Origin: Burkholderia sp. WAC0059
GTDB lineage: Bacteria > Pseudomonadota > Gammaproteobacteria > Burkholderiales > Burkholderiaceae
NCBI RefSeq assembly: GCF_002870125.1
Contig: NZ_PNEO01000011.1
Span: 62,001 to 126,000, forward strand
Length of the DNA: 64,000 bases
Direction: 5' to 3'
Made by a program: the position numbers and the translations under genes. Below are positions 64,000 to 64,000 of this stretch, piece after piece (the first letter of the stretch is position 1; each line of letters starts with the position of its first letter). Below the pieces are notes generated by a model. It had not been told where the DNA came from and did no database searches. It worked only from the letters and a program-made list of their open reading frames with translations.

Positions 64000-64000
64000 C

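Overview
The window looks like chromosome 1 of a Burkholderia, probably of the pseudomallei group. The backbone is very GC-rich, and the run glycine riboswitch-gcvT-gcvH-gcvP, sdaA, branched-chain substrate-binding protein, putA, yeiH-like and priA is typical of that genus. The species assignment is an inference, because no rRNA or housekeeping marker could be compared.

Left part (1-14.5 kb). A catabolic cluster comes first: the C-terminus of an opine-oxidase/HcnB-type flavoprotein, RidA, a gamma-glutamyltransferase-family enzyme, a porin and an MHS-type transporter. A TetR-controlled divergent cluster follows (short-chain dehydrogenase and MFS exporter against TetR), then a quinone oxidoreductase, a second dehydrogenase, two AraC regulators, a DUF4410-like lipoprotein and the decayed remains of an IS3-type transposase.

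Middle part (about 14.9-42.5 kb). This is a stack of mobile DNA with visibly lower GC. (a) A defence island holds one operon, hsdR-hsdM-hsdS-SIR2, beside a frameshifted integrase and a 45-nt fragment of a tRNA-Lys gene. (b) A degenerate plasmid- or ICE-like remnant carries an array of 22-bp iteron-like repeats, a small DNA-binding/mobilisation-type gene and a P4-type integrase that lost its catalytic core. (c) An apparently intact 16.3-kb element is inserted in tRNA-Arg(CCG), bounded by perfect 47-bp direct repeats at 26169-26215 and 42445-42491. Element (c) has an intact tyrosine recombinase, a VapE-type helicase, a candidate repeat-rich origin, and a rightward operon whose largest product is a tape-measure-like protein with a lytic transglycosylase domain. 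No capsid, portal or large terminase is visible. That content suggests a phage satellite or a heavily reduced prophage. It carries a two-gene module at each end, each containing a protein with an Rx4H motif of the HEPN ribonuclease type. These are the best candidates here for undescribed anti-phage systems.

Right part (42.5-64 kb). Backbone genes resume: a Rep/UvrD helicase, a Gfo/Idh/MocA oxidoreductase, a small lipoprotein, the tandem glycine riboswitch with terminator in front of gcvTHP, an alginate-lyase-family protein, sdaA, a periplasmic amino-acid-binding protein, trifunctional putA with a hairpin-like operator containing the GTTGCA motif, a YeiH-family transporter coupled to a small cysteine-rich protein, and priA running off the right edge. 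Glycine cleavage makes the methylene-THF that links glycine and serine, SdaA removes serine and PutA degrades proline, so this segment is centred on amino-acid breakdown.
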